Assembly: GCA_963971225.1 (NCBI GenBank)
Contig: OZ020267.1
Coordinates: 51,221,993-51,285,992 of the forward strand
Direction of reading: 5' to 3'
From: Melieria omissa
Taxonomy: Eukaryota; Arthropoda; Insecta; Diptera; Ulidiidae
Length of the DNA: 64,000 nucleotides
Numbering within the stretch: the stretch's first letter is position 1; each line of letters starts with the position of its first letter. Below, piece after piece: positions 36,916 to 47,876 of the stretch. The position numbers and the translations under genes are program-made. Under the pieces are notes generated by a model, which was not told the DNA's origin, made no database searches, and was given only the letters and a program-made list of their open reading frames with translations.

Positions 36916-37350
36916 TATCAAAAATTTTGTAAATCACGCTCGTTATCAAAACTAAAGCAGCTAAAATTTTATTGCTTCAAAGTACTTTGTTGCACTCTTT
37001 TTTATCAAAATTGTAAAACAAAGATTTGCTGCGTTTCCGTTTTTTCCAAGGAGGTGAAGTCGCCTTAAAATACTCACATACGCACCAATTTAGCTCGCAT
37101 TCAGGGTGTCGGTAAACTTTAAGTGCTTCCTCTGTGCAACTACGGCTATAAGAAAATGAATGGCGTTCGTAAATGAAACCAATACACGTGTGTCAAAGAC
37201 GCGTATTGTTGTATCTGTTGTTTATGTGTACGGTGACCATTCGTCTCGGTGCAAGTAATAATTTATTTACAACATTTATTTATTTCTATTTTGTCTTTTG
37301 AAGGGAATGTGAAAATATTGCATACAAAAAGCTCCCAAAAGCTCTCTTAA

Positions 37351-37824
37351 CCCATTGCTGCCTAATGGGTAAAATTTTACCCATGAAAATTGATTTTAAA
37401 AAAAATCACAAAAAAAGTAAATGTTTGAGATCTCTCAAAACCATTGATAGAGATAGTTAGGGTAAAGATGTAACTACCTTAACCTAGTGAAGGTCACTCT
37501 AAAGTTTCGTCATCTAGCTAGAGTTACCAGATTACAAAAATTGTGAATTTTCCGGAGGTGGAAAATGTGGCGAAACGTAGTGGCCCTAGAACCTCACAAA
37601 TATCTGCTTCAACTTTTGTTCACGTGTTTAGCTGATCACTTCACAAAGTATGGAAAAAAGCTACCATTGCTGCCTAATGGGTACAAAATACCCAATGAAT
37701 ATCTCAGCAACGTGCAGAGATATAAAGCTGAAATTTTGTTTCTGATCATTTTGGGTCACTTCTAGGTCCTATATGAAAATTTATCAAAATCGTATGGGCG
37801 GAACTGGTGCCCGGCAGCAATGGG
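37351..37824. mobile_element. piggyBac-like MITE, TTAA target duplication (2)
   Basis: A 474 bp element with ends CCCATTGCTGCC and GGCAGCAATGGG (perfect 12 bp inverted repeat) is flanked by TTAA at 37347-37350 and 37825-37828. The left-end sequence ATTGCTGCCTAATGGGTA recurs inside at about 37664, a subterminal copy. Noncoding. Confidence 0.88.
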
Positions 37825-37889
37825 TTAAGTTGATTTATTGGGATACAAATAAGTTTTGATGGTTTTTTCGTAACTTTTATTTATTGTTC

Positions 37890-38115
37890 AGAATAATTGA
37901 TACAATGTATTTAATTCAAAGTATTGCCCATCGTCAGCTAGGACTTTTTCTCATCTTTCAGTCAGGATACGGGTTCCGTGTTGAGTAAATTCTTCATCTT
38001 TGGAGACGATCCAAAAATCGACGCAATTTTTGGCTTCTTCGTAAAAAGTGAAGCGTTGATCTTGTCTGCGTTTTCCGAATTGAACGAAAAGTAATGTCAA
38101 ACTTGTTCCAAAGAC
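37890..38115 (-). pseudogene. Mariner transposase C-terminal remnant
   Basis: Minus-strand translation gives QDQRFTFYEEAKNCVDFWIV, then SKDEEFTQHGTRILTER, stop, EKVLADDGQYFE. This matches the mariner C-terminus (QRFxSYEEAKxWxDxWxxSKDxxF...LPERWxKxVxxDGxYF). The catalytic region is gone and no terminal repeats were found. Confidence 0.7.
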
Positions 38116-38399
38116 GGTATAAGGCAGAATTATCCGTTATATATAATCTCAGAATAATTATAATTAATTAAGTAATTAAGTAATTATAATCTCAGAATTA
38201 TATTTCCACAGCTATACGACACTTGCTGTAATATTCTTTGTTTATTGAAAGTTTCTCAACTCAAAGGAATATTTTATCAAAATCAGGGAACTCACCAGAG
38301 AACTGCAAGTTATAGTCCTCTAGATATTGAAGAACAAGTATTTATAGTCAAATTCGACTGAAATACGGTGAAACGGCAAACAAATTCAGATTAACATTA

Positions 38400-39608
38400 G
38401 GGGAAAGTGGGGTAATGACGGCCATGGGGTAATGACGGCCATCACCATTTTTGGTACTTAAAGTTGACGTAGGTCTAAACCGTTTACTGTAACAGAAAGC
38501 TTGTTCCGTAAGCTTGTTTTTAAGTAGAAGCTGAAGTGTGTGGATTTATTATAACTTGTAGTTCCAGACCAGTGCCGATACGTAACTACCCGAAAGTTTT
38601 ATAAGGTGTTCAAAATATCGATTATTTCGTCAACACTTTCAGCTACACAATCAAGGTAAATATGTTAAAATGTTGCTATTGATATTAGCTTTTTAAATCA
38701 AGTAAAATTTGTCATGTGTCTTGCATAGTTTATTTGTACTGCATGCTTGCGCAAAATGAGGTCAGTGGGGGAATGACGGCCACTAGAGGTGGGGTAACGA
38801 CGGCCATGTCATTAAGAAGTATTTTTGGAATCCGCATGATGATATTTGTTCATCATTGAGGCCTTTTATGCCATTTAAAGAGATCCACTGCTTGTCCAGT
38901 CGCCAAACAGCCAGCTAAGCGCCAGAAAAAGGGAGCGCCATCACCAGCCAAGCGGCCACGGAAAGTGCAGCGTCGTCGTCAATCCCCTTCATCAGAAGAA
39001 GATCGAGACTTCTGCTTATTGTGTTTGGAGTTAACGCCACAAAAATTGAATCGCTTCAATTCGATTAAGTGCAGTACGTGCAAGCGGCCATTCCATTTGA
39101 AATGCGTGGAAAAAAAAGTAGTTCAAATGCGCTCTTATTACACATGTCGCAACTGCGACTCAGATCTCGACGATGAGGATGAAAATTAATATCGTTGTAT
39201 TGTAAGTTTGAGGCATTTTTTTCAATATGTTTCAATTTCGTTTCTCTTCCGCTTTTTGGGAGCTATCAATAAAGTTACAGTTACAAAAATGTCAAATTTC
39301 CATTTGTTTTTCTTCACGGAGCCTTTATTAGGCATTCACAGCGAATTGTGTTGATATTTGTGCGATTTCTGGACGGTTGTTTTGAGTGGCCGTCATTACC
39401 CCACCATTTTTCTAAATGACAAAAACCAACTTTTTTTATAGATTCTAATTTTTTATAGTTAAAATCAGAATTTTTGAAATCTGCCGATACACTTTATTAG
39501 CATATGTGTTCGAGTTGTGCTCTTAACTCTGATTTGATCAAAAATATCAATTTTTGGATATATTTTGATGCTAAATGAAAACTATGCCGTCATTACCCCA
39601 CTTTCCCC
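38400..39608 (+). mobile_element. pogo-like DNA element with subterminal repeats and TA duplication
   Basis: A 1209 bp element has inverted ends GGGGAAAGTGGGGTAATGAC and is bounded by TA at 38398-38399 and 39609-39610. The motif GGGGTAATGACGGCC occurs at least six times near the ends: about 38410, 38427, 38766 and 38791 on plus, 39388 and 39585 on minus. Such repeats could be transposase-binding sites. The interior keeps only a zinc-finger-like C-terminus (38900-39189). The DDE catalytic domain is not recognisable, so it is non-autonomous. Confidence 0.75.
38900..39189 (+). CDS. Cys/His finger tail of a pogo/Tigger-type transposase
   Basis: The open frame reads a basic region (KRQKKGAPSPAKRPRKVQRR), then CLLC, then IKCSTCKRPFHLKCVEKK, then YTCRNCDSD and an acidic end with stop at 39187-39189. 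The CxxC...CxxC...HxxC...CxxC spacing resembles a reduced PHD-type finger. Fingers of this type follow the DDE domain in many insect pogo-like transposases; that is knowledge of the family and no DDE domain is seen here. No start codon is assigned, because the piece is the 3' part of a deleted gene. Confidence 0.6.
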
Positions 39609-39610
39609 TA

Positions 39611-40480
39611 AATATTTGCACCAAATGATTTAGGAAATTTTCTACTTTTGAACAAAACTATGGTCACCTTAGCTGAACATAGCAACATAAAACTGTTGTG
39701 CTGTCACAGTTTTTACTGTACACGCATTATTAAAATAAACAATTCAACGCTCAGTTCAACTTCTTGCACCCGGCGGCCCTTTGGAGCTGCTCGTGCGGAC
39801 GCATTGAGTTTGGTTTGTTTTGATTTGATTTGGTTTGGCTGTGTGGTTGTGCGATGTCACATAAAAGTTTTATTTTGTTGAAATAAGTAGTCAAACTTAT
39901 ATGCGCGACTTGCCATTCCTCTTTTGCGTCTTTCGCGGCCGTCTCCCCTGTTTGTTTGTCTTCATGCTTTGCTGTGTGATTTTTGCCTGAAATCAGCACA
40001 AATTCAGTTTTAATTGCAAGCAATTTGGACATGGCTTTTGAATAAGATTTACGAGCGTATATAAACAATATAAGCCAACAGCCAACTGCAAACTTCAACT
40101 GCATATGTGTATGTGTATGTGTGTGTGTGTGTTGTGTGTCTGTTTATGTTTCGCCAACCAAACGCTTAGAATTCATTGGACTCATCAGGCTGTAGTTTTC
40201 AGCTTGAATGACAACGTCAATACAACATTTGCTGCTATAATGATTTTTTTATTTGCAGCGTAGATACACACATACACACATAAATACATTTTTATGCATT
40301 TACTTATTTGGGAAATTTCGGTTTGAATTTTCTGAAGTTGTGTCTGCAGAAAAACCTTGCAATCTTTGTGAAATTTTTAAGAAGCAATTCTGTTTTTGGT
40401 CCAGTTCTGCACTTCTTTAGAAGAAAAGTATAGTCAAACTTCTCTACAGCGAAGGAAAAGCCACAAATTCTTTACTCTAT
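39611..40480. other. Noncoding with GT microsatellite
   Basis: A (TG)n run lies near 40105-40135. Nothing with gene structure is seen. Confidence 0.35.
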
Positions 40481-40484
40481 AGAA

Positions 40485-41155
40485 AGTTCATATTGCAGAA
40501 CGTTTAAAACATTCAACATTGTCTCTTTTTTTTGTTGTTGTAATCTTACTCACACAGAGAGATCATTGAAGATCTGATGTTCTGATCTGAGATCTGAGGT
40601 TCTGATTAGTCGCTGTCTGACAGGTTTACCCGCCAAAAGATTGGAACTATTTTCTAAAGATTTCAACAAATGAGCTACTTCTTCTTTTAGGCAGTTGCCC
40701 TGCAGTCTCTGGGAGAAGAACTACTCACTTGGGTAACAACTTCTCACCTATAAAAAATTATAATTTTCAGAAATATTCAGTATTTCTCTAATGAAGAAAA
40801 TTAAGATCAGAAGTTCAGTTCATATTACAGAACAATTAAAATACTCAAAATACTCTCTTTTTTGTTGTTGTAATCTTACTCACACAGAGAGATCATTGAA
40901 GATCTGATGTTCTGATCTGAGCTGTGAGGTTCTGATTAGTCGCTGTCTGACAGGTTTACACGCTAAAAGATTGGATATTTTTTCTAATGATTTCAACAAA
41001 TGAGCTACTTCTTCTTTTAGGCACTTGCCCTGCAGTCTCTGAGAGAAGAAGGACTCACTTGGGTAACAACTTTGCACTTATAAAAAAGTGCTCTTTCTCA
41101 GAAATATTCAGTATTTCTCTACTGAAGAAAATTAAGATCAGAAGTTCAGTATCTA
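40485..41155. repeat. Tandem duplication, two ~330 bp units
   Basis: The sequence TTTGTTGTTGTAATCTTACT at 40531 recurs at 40861, and similarity follows across both units (TGAAGATCTGATGTTCTGAT; AGTCGCTGTCTGACAGG; GAGCTACTTCTTCTTTTAGG; ATTCAGTATTTCTCTA). The units differ by scattered substitutions and small indels. No coding frame is conserved between them, so this is duplicated noncoding DNA. Confidence 0.85.
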
Positions 41156-42329
41156 TCAAATGAAAGTTTGACTGTCTGAAAATATATTTGACTGTCTGAA
41201 AATATACTATATTTATATTTATTATATATTTAACCTACTACATTACATGGCCGAATTTAAAATAATTTTCTTGTTTTCTTTGCAGAGACGACTAAATAGC
41301 TAAAGTGGATCAGGCAGCCACAGAGCCCGAGCCCGAGCCCGAGCGCACCCTGAAGGCTTTTCTTCGCAACAGAGAAAGACCCAAACGATTCGTTTTCCTA
41401 ATAAAATTAATCAAAAATATTCATAAGCATCTATGTTATGGTTGTGGGCGGCTACTTACTACCACTCGAACTGGTCAACTCTGTGTGAACCGCGCCTTCA
41501 GTTGATTTTCACAATTGCGCCGAGCGCATGCAAAATGTCGTTTCCTCCATTGTAAACGGTTTTTGTAACTACAACCAGTCATTAGTTTGTACAATCTATC
41601 AATTTAGTTAATTAGAGTGAAATCATCAAATGACCTACACATGTCAAACATTAAAAATATGCTCTTGAAAACTGCAATACATACATATGTACCATATACC
41701 GCACATATGTATGTAGGAATGTACTATATTCGATCTCAAGCATAAATGTATAAAATCTGAAAACTGCATTTTGATACGAAAATTCATTTTATTTGTAACT
41801 AAGCATACAATTTTGATCTCCAAATTTCAACATTTGAATATCAGTCTGTAGGTACGACATGCATAGACCGCAATACCACAAATAGTCCACACATTGTAGT
41901 ATAGCAGTCTTTCTGTAGAAAAACATAATTAATGAACTTACTGAAATATTTACATAACCAAAATAATTACTAAACAGCAACAAAAAAATGTAATTAACTT
42001 CAAAAGTGACAGAAAATAATAATAAAAAAAAACAATACTCCCTCAGCTCATGTTTGAATCCATATTCTTAGTTAGAAATTAGATTGGATGCAGCTTTTCT
42101 ATGAACCAAATTGAGAGGTTGAGCTGTTTCTTATGCTAATGACAACTGAAATGCCAACTTCACAATCCAAAGCCGATGCTCAACGAAAGAGATTTCTTTC
42201 AATTATAGTTTTATAGACTTTTGTTTAATTTAAAATTTGTTCATCGACTTTTTTCCCGCAAAGAAATGTAAATAATGTAGAATGTTAGTTTTTTAATCAT
42301 CAAAATTCACATTTTTAATGGCAATGTGA
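41156..42329. other. Noncoding; weak acceptor near 41286
   Basis: TTGTTTTCTTTGCAG ends at about 41285 and is followed within 20 bases by stops in all three frames, so it could open a last exon or 3'UTR exon. A GAGCCC tandem lies at 41325-41343. No gene can be attached. Confidence 0.3.
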
Positions 42330-42340
42330 AAATCATACAG

Positions 42341-42474
42341 TTTTTTTTTTTTATTATAGAGATGGAAAGCATCAAAAGCCAAAACCCCGTCAGTGTGGGA
42401 CTTGAACCTCACTAAAACCATCTCTCATATGTCCGGTTGGTCCCCCCGGTACTACCGTCAGGCATTTCGTCAGG
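42341..42474 (-). mobile_element. tRNA-derived SINE with 11 bp target duplication
   Basis: On the minus strand the element contains a polymerase III B box GGTTCAAGTCC, with A-box-like TAGTACCGGGG upstream of it, and ends in a run of A (plus-strand T run at 42341-42352). AAATCATACAG stands exactly on both sides (42330-42340 and 42475-42485), the target duplication of reverse-transcribed insertion. Length is about 134 bp. The similarity of its head to tRNA is limited to the promoter boxes. Confidence 0.8.
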
Positions 42475-43371
42475 AAATCATACAGTGTCACATTGTAATT
42501 GCATTACTTCAATATGTCTCCTGGAAGTGTTTAAACTTTAAAGCCAATGATCAGTTATGATTTTAGGAGATTCCTGTCTTATTGATGTAAAGTTGCACCT
42601 TATGACATTCGATTACTTGCAAGGCAAACTGAAAAATATTCACACTTAGTTTTTTAAGTCCTAATTTGGTGTTAAATTTACGTTTACCTTACAACAGTTG
42701 GGCTGAAAAGTTCGTATCGTTTTAAAGAAAAACACATTTTTTTGGCAAAATTCGATTTTATTATTCAACATAGTTGCCATCGAGGGCAATACACCGATTA
42801 TAGCGATCTTCTAACTTTTCAATACCATTTTTGAACATTGCTCTGAATCATCGACACGTTCTTGTTTTTGGTCGATTGTGAGCTCGCGCGGCACCCACTT
42901 TGCACATAGCTTTCGCACACCCAAATATTCATGAATGATATGTCCAACACGTTCCATTGATATCTTGAGAGCAGGGACGGACGCAGGGGGGTGGTCCGGG
43001 GGGTCCGGACCCCCCCCGAAATCTCAGACTTTTTCAAAACCCCTTACAGCACACGGTCTTTCAACCGCATAAACTAAATCCACATCACAAGTTGGTACAT
43101 TACAAATATGATTCATTCCACTTTATTTCGTAATTTTCAGTTTATTTTCACAACTTTTCTGGTCAAGATCACAGTAGTAATTGAGTGTTATTATCATGCC
43201 ACATGTATTAATAGTACTATCGTTAGACGACTCGCAACCTACTGTAGTGCGAGAAAGATGCATTTTTCGTTTGTTTATTTTTTGACAGTTTGACAGAAAA
43301 AGTCACAAAACGTTTGCAATAGAAGATTTTACAGCCAGATATACAGGCTTTTTCAAATTTGTGGGACACTA

Positions 43372-43566
43372 CCGGTCACAGTTGCCTCTAGTGAACGGTC
43401 CTTCTCCACTTTGCGAAGGTTAAAAACTTACTTGCGCAACCGGAATGGAGAGGAACGACTGAATGGACTGGCGCTTCTTAACTTTCACAGAGATGTGAAT
43501 GTTACCAGTGATCAAATTCTGGATATTCTCGCAAAAAGAACAAGAAGAATTGACATCACTCTGTAA
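43372..43566 (+). pseudogene. hAT transposase C-terminal dimerisation fragment
   Basis: The frame reads VTVASSERSFSTLRRLKTYL, then RNGEERLNGLALLNFHRDV, and stops at 43564-43566. SSERSFSxLRRLKxYLR and RLxxLALLNxH are the signature of the hAT C-terminal domain in ZMYM/TTF-type hAT proteins. The N-terminal BED or TTF finger and catalytic residues are missing. Confidence 0.85.
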
Positions 43567-43653
43567 ATACTCTGCCTAATATTAAAGGCAGTAAATCATA
43601 TGTATTGCAATTTCATCATTTGATTCGTGTACTGTCAATTAATGCTTCTTATA

Positions 43654-44394
43654 CCAGTATGCGCCTATGAAACCGGTAATTATTTTTGAAAAAACACGTT
43701 TATTGTGAGGAAATGATTACAATTTTATTCTTCAAAGTAATGGCCATCGCTAGCTACACATTTTTCCCATCTCTCAGGCAATTTATGGATGCCTCGCCAA
43801 AAAAATGTTTCGTCTTTTGCCTGAAACCAATCATCGATCCATTTTTTGGCTTCTGCGTGAGAATTGAAGCGCTGTTCCGTTAATGCGTGGCCCATCGATG
43901 CGAACATGTGATAATCCGAAGGCGCCAAGTCTGGTGAGTAAGCCGCATGAGCAATAGCTTCCCAGTTGTACGATGCAACCAATTCTTTGGTGGCTCTAGT
44001 GCGGTGTGGTGGTGCGTTGTCATCGAGGAAAATCACTTTGTGTTGCCTGGCTTCATATTCTGGGCGTTTTTGGCGTACAGCACGGTTCAAATCGGCCAAT
44101 TGTTGTTGGTAACGTTCACCGTTAACCGTTTCACCAGGTTTTAGAAGGTGTTTTTCTTCAAATGGTAACACAAAATTAACTGTGTCCGCAAATCGTAATT
44201 TGTAGGCACGTAATCCGACATTTTCCGGAGCGTCAAACAATGCGTTGTTGGATGAAACTTGACAAATTGTGAACTGAATATTGTTGACATATGACAGAAG
44301 AACTAAACATGACATTTGGTACGGTTCCGAAGTTTATAAATTTTCGGCTATTTACCGCTAGATGTCGTTACCGGTTTCATAGGCGCATACCTGG
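43654..44394 (-). mobile_element. Mariner (mauritiana-like) deleted element inside the hAT
   Basis: A 741 bp element has inverted repeats CCAG(G)TATGCGCCTATGAAACC, bounded by TA at 43652-43653 and 44395-44396. The minus-strand frame (43725-44315) holds the second half of the transposase: PGETVNGERYQQQL, FLDDNAPPHRTRA, AYSPDLAPSDYHMF, and LPERWEKCVASDGHYFEE at the end. Second and third aspartates are 34 residues apart (DD34D). The helix-turn-helix region and first aspartate are deleted. The sequence resembles Mos1-type (mauritiana) transposases. Confidence 0.88.
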
Positions 44395-44478
44395 TATTAT
44401 AAAATATTATAACGTTAAATGAAATTCCAATTGACTGAAAATAAATTTTTTTTTAATTATGATCACTATTTTTAGCTA

Positions 44479-45773
44479 ACACTTTCTTCAATAATGTGTG
44501 TGACTAACTAATTAAAACACATTTTTTTGCCAAAATTCGTTTTTATTCATCAACATAGTCCCCTTTTAGGGAGATACAATCATTCCAACGCTTTTCCAAT
44601 CTTTCGATACCGCCTTTGTAGAACGATTTTTCTTTGCCTTCAAAATAGGCGTTAGTTTCGGCGATTACTTCATCATTTGAGCCAAATCTCTTACCACGGA
44701 GCATCTTTTTGAGGTCTGCGAAGAGCCAGTAGTCGCTGGGGGCCAAATCTGGAGAATACGGGGGATGAGGAAGCAATTCGAAGCCCAGTTCATGCATTTT
44801 TGCCATCGTTTTCATCGACTTGTGACACGGTGCATTGTCTTGGTAAAACAACACTTTTTTCTTCTTCATATGGGGCCGCTTAATCGCGATTTCTTCTTTC
44901 AAACGTTCCAACAACGCTATATAATAGTCGCTATTGATTGTTTTCCCTTTCTCAAGATAGTCGATGAATATTATTCCGTGCACATCCCAAAATACTGACG
45001 CCATAACCTTGCCAGCCGATGTTTGTGCCTTTGGACGCTTTGGGCGGCTTTCACCGGTTGCATGCCACTCAGCAGACTGCCGATTTGACTCTGGAGTGAA
45101 ATGGTGGATCCATGTTTCATCCATTGTGATGTACCGACGCAAAAACTCCGACTTGTTGCGCGTAAACATGTCCAAACAGCTCTTTGAATCATCGATTCGT
45201 TGTTGTTTTTGCTCCGGTGTGAGCAAACGCGGCACCCATTTCGAAAACACCTTTTTCATAACCAAATGTTCTTGTATTATGGTGTGTACACTGCCTGCTG
45301 ATATCTTTAGAATGTCAGCAATCTCCCCCACTTTCACTTTACGGTCGGACATAATGATTTTCAGTGTTTTTTCAACGTTTTCCGGAATAACAGCGTCATT
45401 TGGCCGTCCAGTAGATGGAATGTCATCGGTGTCTGTACGACCACGTTTGAATTCGGCATACCAATAACAAATGGTTCTTTTTGATGGAACAGAGTCCGAA
45501 TAATGTTTTTCAAGCCATTCCTGGCATTGAACAGTATTTTTTTTTCATTAAAATACAATGATAAATCAGCACACGGAATTGCTTTGAATTCATTTTTTTT
45601 TTAAACTCAAAAGTAGTGTCACTTAAAGCACTGTAACTTGTAAACTAATGGTCGGATTGACATATAATTTTGACATTAAGCCTAAAAAGGTTCACAATTT
45701 GGAAAAAAAAATATTGATTTAGTATTAGTGCCGCCATCTATGTGTCAGTCACACACATTATTGAACGAAGTGT
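44479..45773 (-). mobile_element. Near full-length mariner inside the hAT
   Basis: A 1295 bp element has inverted ends ACACTTNNTTCAATAATGTG, bounded by TA at 44477-44478 and 45774-45775. Its length is that of a complete mariner. It carries one transposase gene with a single frameshift near the start. It has the fewest lesions of the mariners in the nest. Confidence 0.9.
44543..45548 (-). pseudogene. DD34D mariner transposase with one N-terminal frameshift
   Basis: The upstream ATG at 45548 is followed by nine A residues, after which the true frame (CQEWLEKHYSDSV, ICYWYAEFKRGRTDTDD) is offset by one base. The homopolymer is the only lesion I see. From about 45352 the frame is open for 269 residues to the stop at 44543: KWVPRLLTPEQKQ, YITMDETWIHHF, KVLFYQDNAPCH, PHPPYSPDLAPSDYWLF. 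All three catalytic aspartates are present, with 34 residues between the last two. The frame, read past the run, is about 334 aa, a normal length. A one-base sequencing error in the A run would make the gene intact. Confidence 0.85.
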
Positions 45774-46559
45774 TACTTTTACCCAAAAATTGATTTTGTC
45801 TTGTGTTTATTTTTTGGAAAATAAAACTCGCAAACCGCCAATCAACACGCGATTCAATGAACAATCATAAGTTATAAATATTAAGTTTGTCAAACACAAC
45901 TGTTTAATTATCCAAATTTTTCGATCGGACCCCCCCAAAATTTTTTTCTGCGTCCGTCCCTGCTTGAGAGTGTCAGCTATACAAATCAACCTCAATTTAC
46001 GATCTTCCAAAATCATTTTGTGGATTTTTTTGATGTTTTCGTCCGCAACAACCTCTTTTGGACGTCCACTGCGTTTATCGTCTTCGGTGCTCATGGTTGC
46101 TTCGTCCGGCGCAGAGTCCGGATAACACTCATCAAGCCACTTTTTGGTATCAGCAGCACTTTTTTCATCAAAAAATAGTGTTTCATTAAAACACGAAATT
46201 CCTTTTTATCCATTTTTTTCAAAATAACAAAAGTTGCTTCACTCAAAATGCTGTATCTCACAAACTAATAATCAGACAGCTGTCAAATTTATACACGTTT
46301 CTTTTGAAGGTTGGTACTACCTAAAAATTATACGGATGTTATTCTAGTGGCACCATCTCATAGAAACTATACGAACTTTTCAGCCCAACTGTTATGTGTT
46401 ACATGAGGTGATGTGAAGGTTTCCAATCCATTCGAACCGATTTACTGTGCCCAAAAGGAAACTTAGGAGAGAGAGAAGGAGAAAAATCGTATAAGAGGTT
46501 TTCACTCTCCCGAACTTTCTAGTTTCTTCGAGGAACCCGAGGAACCTCACTCAATACAT

Positions 46560-46900
46560 CGCTAACAAATATACACCTTCTGGTTTGAGAACGCTGGACA
46601 GTGACAGATAAAGTGATCTGTTGGGTCCACATTTGTCACATACATTGTGTCCTTTGATTACCCGATCATGAGACGCAGATCTCTCCTCTCCAGTTGAAGA
46701 AGAAAGTACGCTCTTTCCTTATTGCAGGACTCCACTTCTGATAATTTCCTCATGTGAGCAGTGCTTACATAGTTCTTGATTCACTGCAGAACCGGTGCAG
46801 CGTTAACGTTGATTAAGTATTGGCTCTGGGCCCACTGGATTTTCGTCTATATCGTTGCCAATAACACCACCGTCTTTCCGAACCCACTTGCCAATTAAAG
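46560..46900 (-). pseudogene. Degenerate non-LTR retrotransposon fragment
   Basis: Minus-strand translation gives KWVRKDGGVIGND and GPEPILNQR, then SHDRVIKGHNVCDKCG and a FKNxLS-like tail. This resembles the region from the RNase H end to the Cys/His tail in R1/Jockey-group ORF2 proteins. Stops and frame changes interrupt it. The assignment rests on short motifs. Confidence 0.4.
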
Positions 46901-47365
46901 AAATATGCTTCTGCATAGAACAATTCCCCGAAATGCTCAAGAACAAAAGATCAATGTAAAACTAAAATATTTTAAAGAAAATTATACTCTTCAGGTTCGA
47001 ACGGTCCAGAAATTCAATTCAGACATTTTTCCGAGACTTAAACAACGTTTGTTTTATTTAAGTAGAAATCCAAATCCAATCTAATGTTAAAAAAAAACGC
47101 ATACTGTACTTTAAAGAATTCATGCACCAATAAAACTGTTAATGGAGAAAGTTTCGCATAAGACTTTCTATACATTAAAACCACAACTAGAGAGGAATTG
47201 TTACAAGTAACGGTTTGAATTTAAATTGAGAAAAGGAGCTCAATAGCAGCATTCAAGATACAAATTTGTCAATTTATCTGTAGTTGCTAACCCGCGTCGG
47301 AGTGGATCTCTGTTGTAGCCAAAAACAGATGAACTACCAATTTTCGCATCATACCCTGCGCGGAC
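46901..47365. other. AT-rich noncoding DNA
   Basis: Nothing is recognised. Confidence 0.35.
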
Positions 47366-47369
47366 TTAA

Positions 47370-47872
47370 CCCATTAAGCCCTGAATGGACAAAAAATCAG
47401 GCAGGTTTTCAGGTTGTTTTCTTCCTTGTTAATAGTCAGTTTCAGTTCAGCACTTTTTTCCTAGTCTGAGTGAATTCCAAGAAAAAAATTCATGTCTGTT
47501 TCGATACAGATTTTGTTGTTCAATCGCCATTTTGAGCTTGAGAAATTGCTCAAACTCAGGTCTGAACGATTTATTTCTATAGGTGAACGTCCTATGCAAC
47601 GTTTCCAGGCAAAAAAGCTGTGGGCGTAACTGCTTTCATATCGGAATTTCGGATTTAAAAATTTTTAGTACCGCGAAAATTTCAATTTTCGGTGAAAAAA
47701 CGTTCATAACTTTTCAAATATTAATTTTGGCGGAATTTCATTGGCATATTCGGAAAGAGCACTAAATTCTACATTGGATAGGGTCGTTTTCAAATTTTTT
47801 TCGGGACTATTAACAAGGAAGAAAACAAGCTGAAAACCTGCCTGATTTTTTGTCCATTCAGGGCTTAATGGG
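47370..47872. mobile_element. piggyBac-like MITE, TTAA target duplication (3)
   Basis: A 503 bp element is flanked by TTAA (47366-47369, 47873-47876). Its ends read CCCATTAAGCCCTGAATGGA in inverted orientation, with inverted similarity continuing about 65 bases (ATCAGGCAGGTTTTCAG; TTTTCTTCCTTGTTAATAG). The interior is noncoding. Confidence 0.9.
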
Positions 47873-47876
47873 TTAA

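Larger units (their letters stand above)
42972..45962 (+). mobile_element. hAT element inserted in the outer mariner, 8 bp target duplication
   Basis: The ends CAGGGACGGACGCAG (left) and its reverse complement (right) are hAT-type termini. CTTGAGAG occurs immediately outside both (42964-42971 and 45963-45970), a perfect 8 bp duplication. Of its 2991 bases, most are two mariner insertions. The only host-element coding left is the C-terminal dimerisation region at about 43372-43566. Confidence 0.9.
42692..46392 (-). mobile_element. Outer mariner element, split by a nest of insertions
   Basis: The left end ACAGTTGGGCTGAAAAGTTC and the right end (its reverse complement at about 46372-46392) are near-identical inverted repeats. 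With the hAT insertion (42972-45962) removed, the minus-strand transposase pieces are continuous: KKWLDECYPDSAPDEAT, KRSGRPKEVVADENIKKI, then IADTLK | ISMERVGHIIHEYL and LCAKWVPREL. The frame then jumps to GIEKLEDRYNRCIALDG and its stop near 42766, so the catalytic centre was already deleted. It belongs to the same subfamily as the inner 44479 element. Confidence 0.85.

Noticed and set aside
41286..41505. A small gene with a Glu-Pro repeat
   Set aside because: There is an acceptor, but stops follow at once in every frame. The open frame lacks an ATG and contains a simple GAGCCC repeat.
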